Source: Treponema sp. (GTDB lineage: Bacteria > Spirochaetota > Spirochaetia > Treponematales > Treponemataceae). Taken from it: 6,253 bases of DNA. Numbering within the stretch: the stretch's first letter is position 1; each line of letters begins with the position of its first letter. A program made the translations under genes and the position numbers. Shown one piece after another: positions 6,170 through 6,253 of the stretch. The stretch lies in NCBI GenBank assembly GCA_017963165.1, contig JAGCTZ010000007.1, positions 1 to 6,253 of the forward strand, given 5' to 3'. The notes under the pieces were generated by a model. The model ran no database searches, was not told the origin of the DNA, and saw only the letters and a program-made list of their open reading frames with translations.

Positions 6170-6253
6170 AAACGGTTTTAATCCGCTTTCACGGACTACG
6201 GCTCATCGCCGTGCAATGTCTCGGAATATGGTGACTTCACTTTTCAGATATGA
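6159..6253 (+). CDS. rplQ: 50S ribosomal protein L17, N-terminal part (partial)
   Basis: The first 31 codons and two bases of the next are present before the right edge. They begin [20 protein letters not shown] and continue [11 protein letters not shown]. This matches the L17 N-terminus (MNHR-GFNKLNRTSSHR-ALLRNMVTSL in many bacteria). L17 is a large-subunit protein near the peptide exit tunnel and is nearly always the last gene of the alpha operon. The ATG at 6159 lies inside the rpoA coding sequence in another frame. AAGGA (6146-6150) sits 8 nt upstream, also within rpoA, so translation is probably coupled to rpoA. The end of the gene is not seen. Confidence 0.95.
   Translation, partial: MNHKNGFNPLSRTTAHRRAMSRNMVTSLFRY

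Noticed and set aside
1..6253. A hidden accessory or novel defence, mobile or biosynthetic system.
   Set aside because: More than 95% of the window is occupied by intact, recognisable core genes in a conserved order; there is no space, repeat array or foreign-looking segment for such a system.

Overview
The window is an uninterrupted piece of the bacterial spc and alpha ribosomal-protein gene cluster, with every gene on the + strand. In order it holds the last codons of rpsH, then rplF, rplR, rpsE, rpmD, rplO, secY, rpmJ, rpsM, rpsK, rpsD, rpoA, and the first 31 codons of rplQ. All complete genes look intact, with full-length proteins and family signatures and no frameshift. I see no tRNA, rRNA, mobile element, CRISPR array, phage gene or accessory system.

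The organism is probably a spirochaete of the Treponema type. The DNA is moderately AT-rich. rpmJ follows secY directly, with no adk, map or infA between them as in typical Firmicutes. L36 is the 37-residue zinc-ligand form, and RpoA carries a long charged C-terminal tail. This placement is inference from gene order and remembered protein character, not from a database search.

Layout: 1-3475 is the distal spc part (S8 end, L6, L18, S5, L30, L15, SecY), with gaps of 17 nt or less and one 1-nt overlap. The only sizeable gap, 3476-3594 (119 nt), separates secY from rpmJ. It is filled by three successive inverted repeats, and the last of them encloses the rpmJ ribosome-binding site. From 3595 to the end, rpmJ-rpsM-rpsK-rpsD-rpoA-rplQ are again tightly packed, and rpoA and rplQ overlap by 11 nt.

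The genes supply proteins of both ribosomal subunits, the SecY channel that receives exported and membrane proteins, and the RNA polymerase alpha subunit on which the polymerase core assembles. Co-transcription would tie ribosome, translocon and polymerase synthesis together. The content is ordinary core genome. The one stretch that deserves a second look is the structured secY-rpmJ leader.
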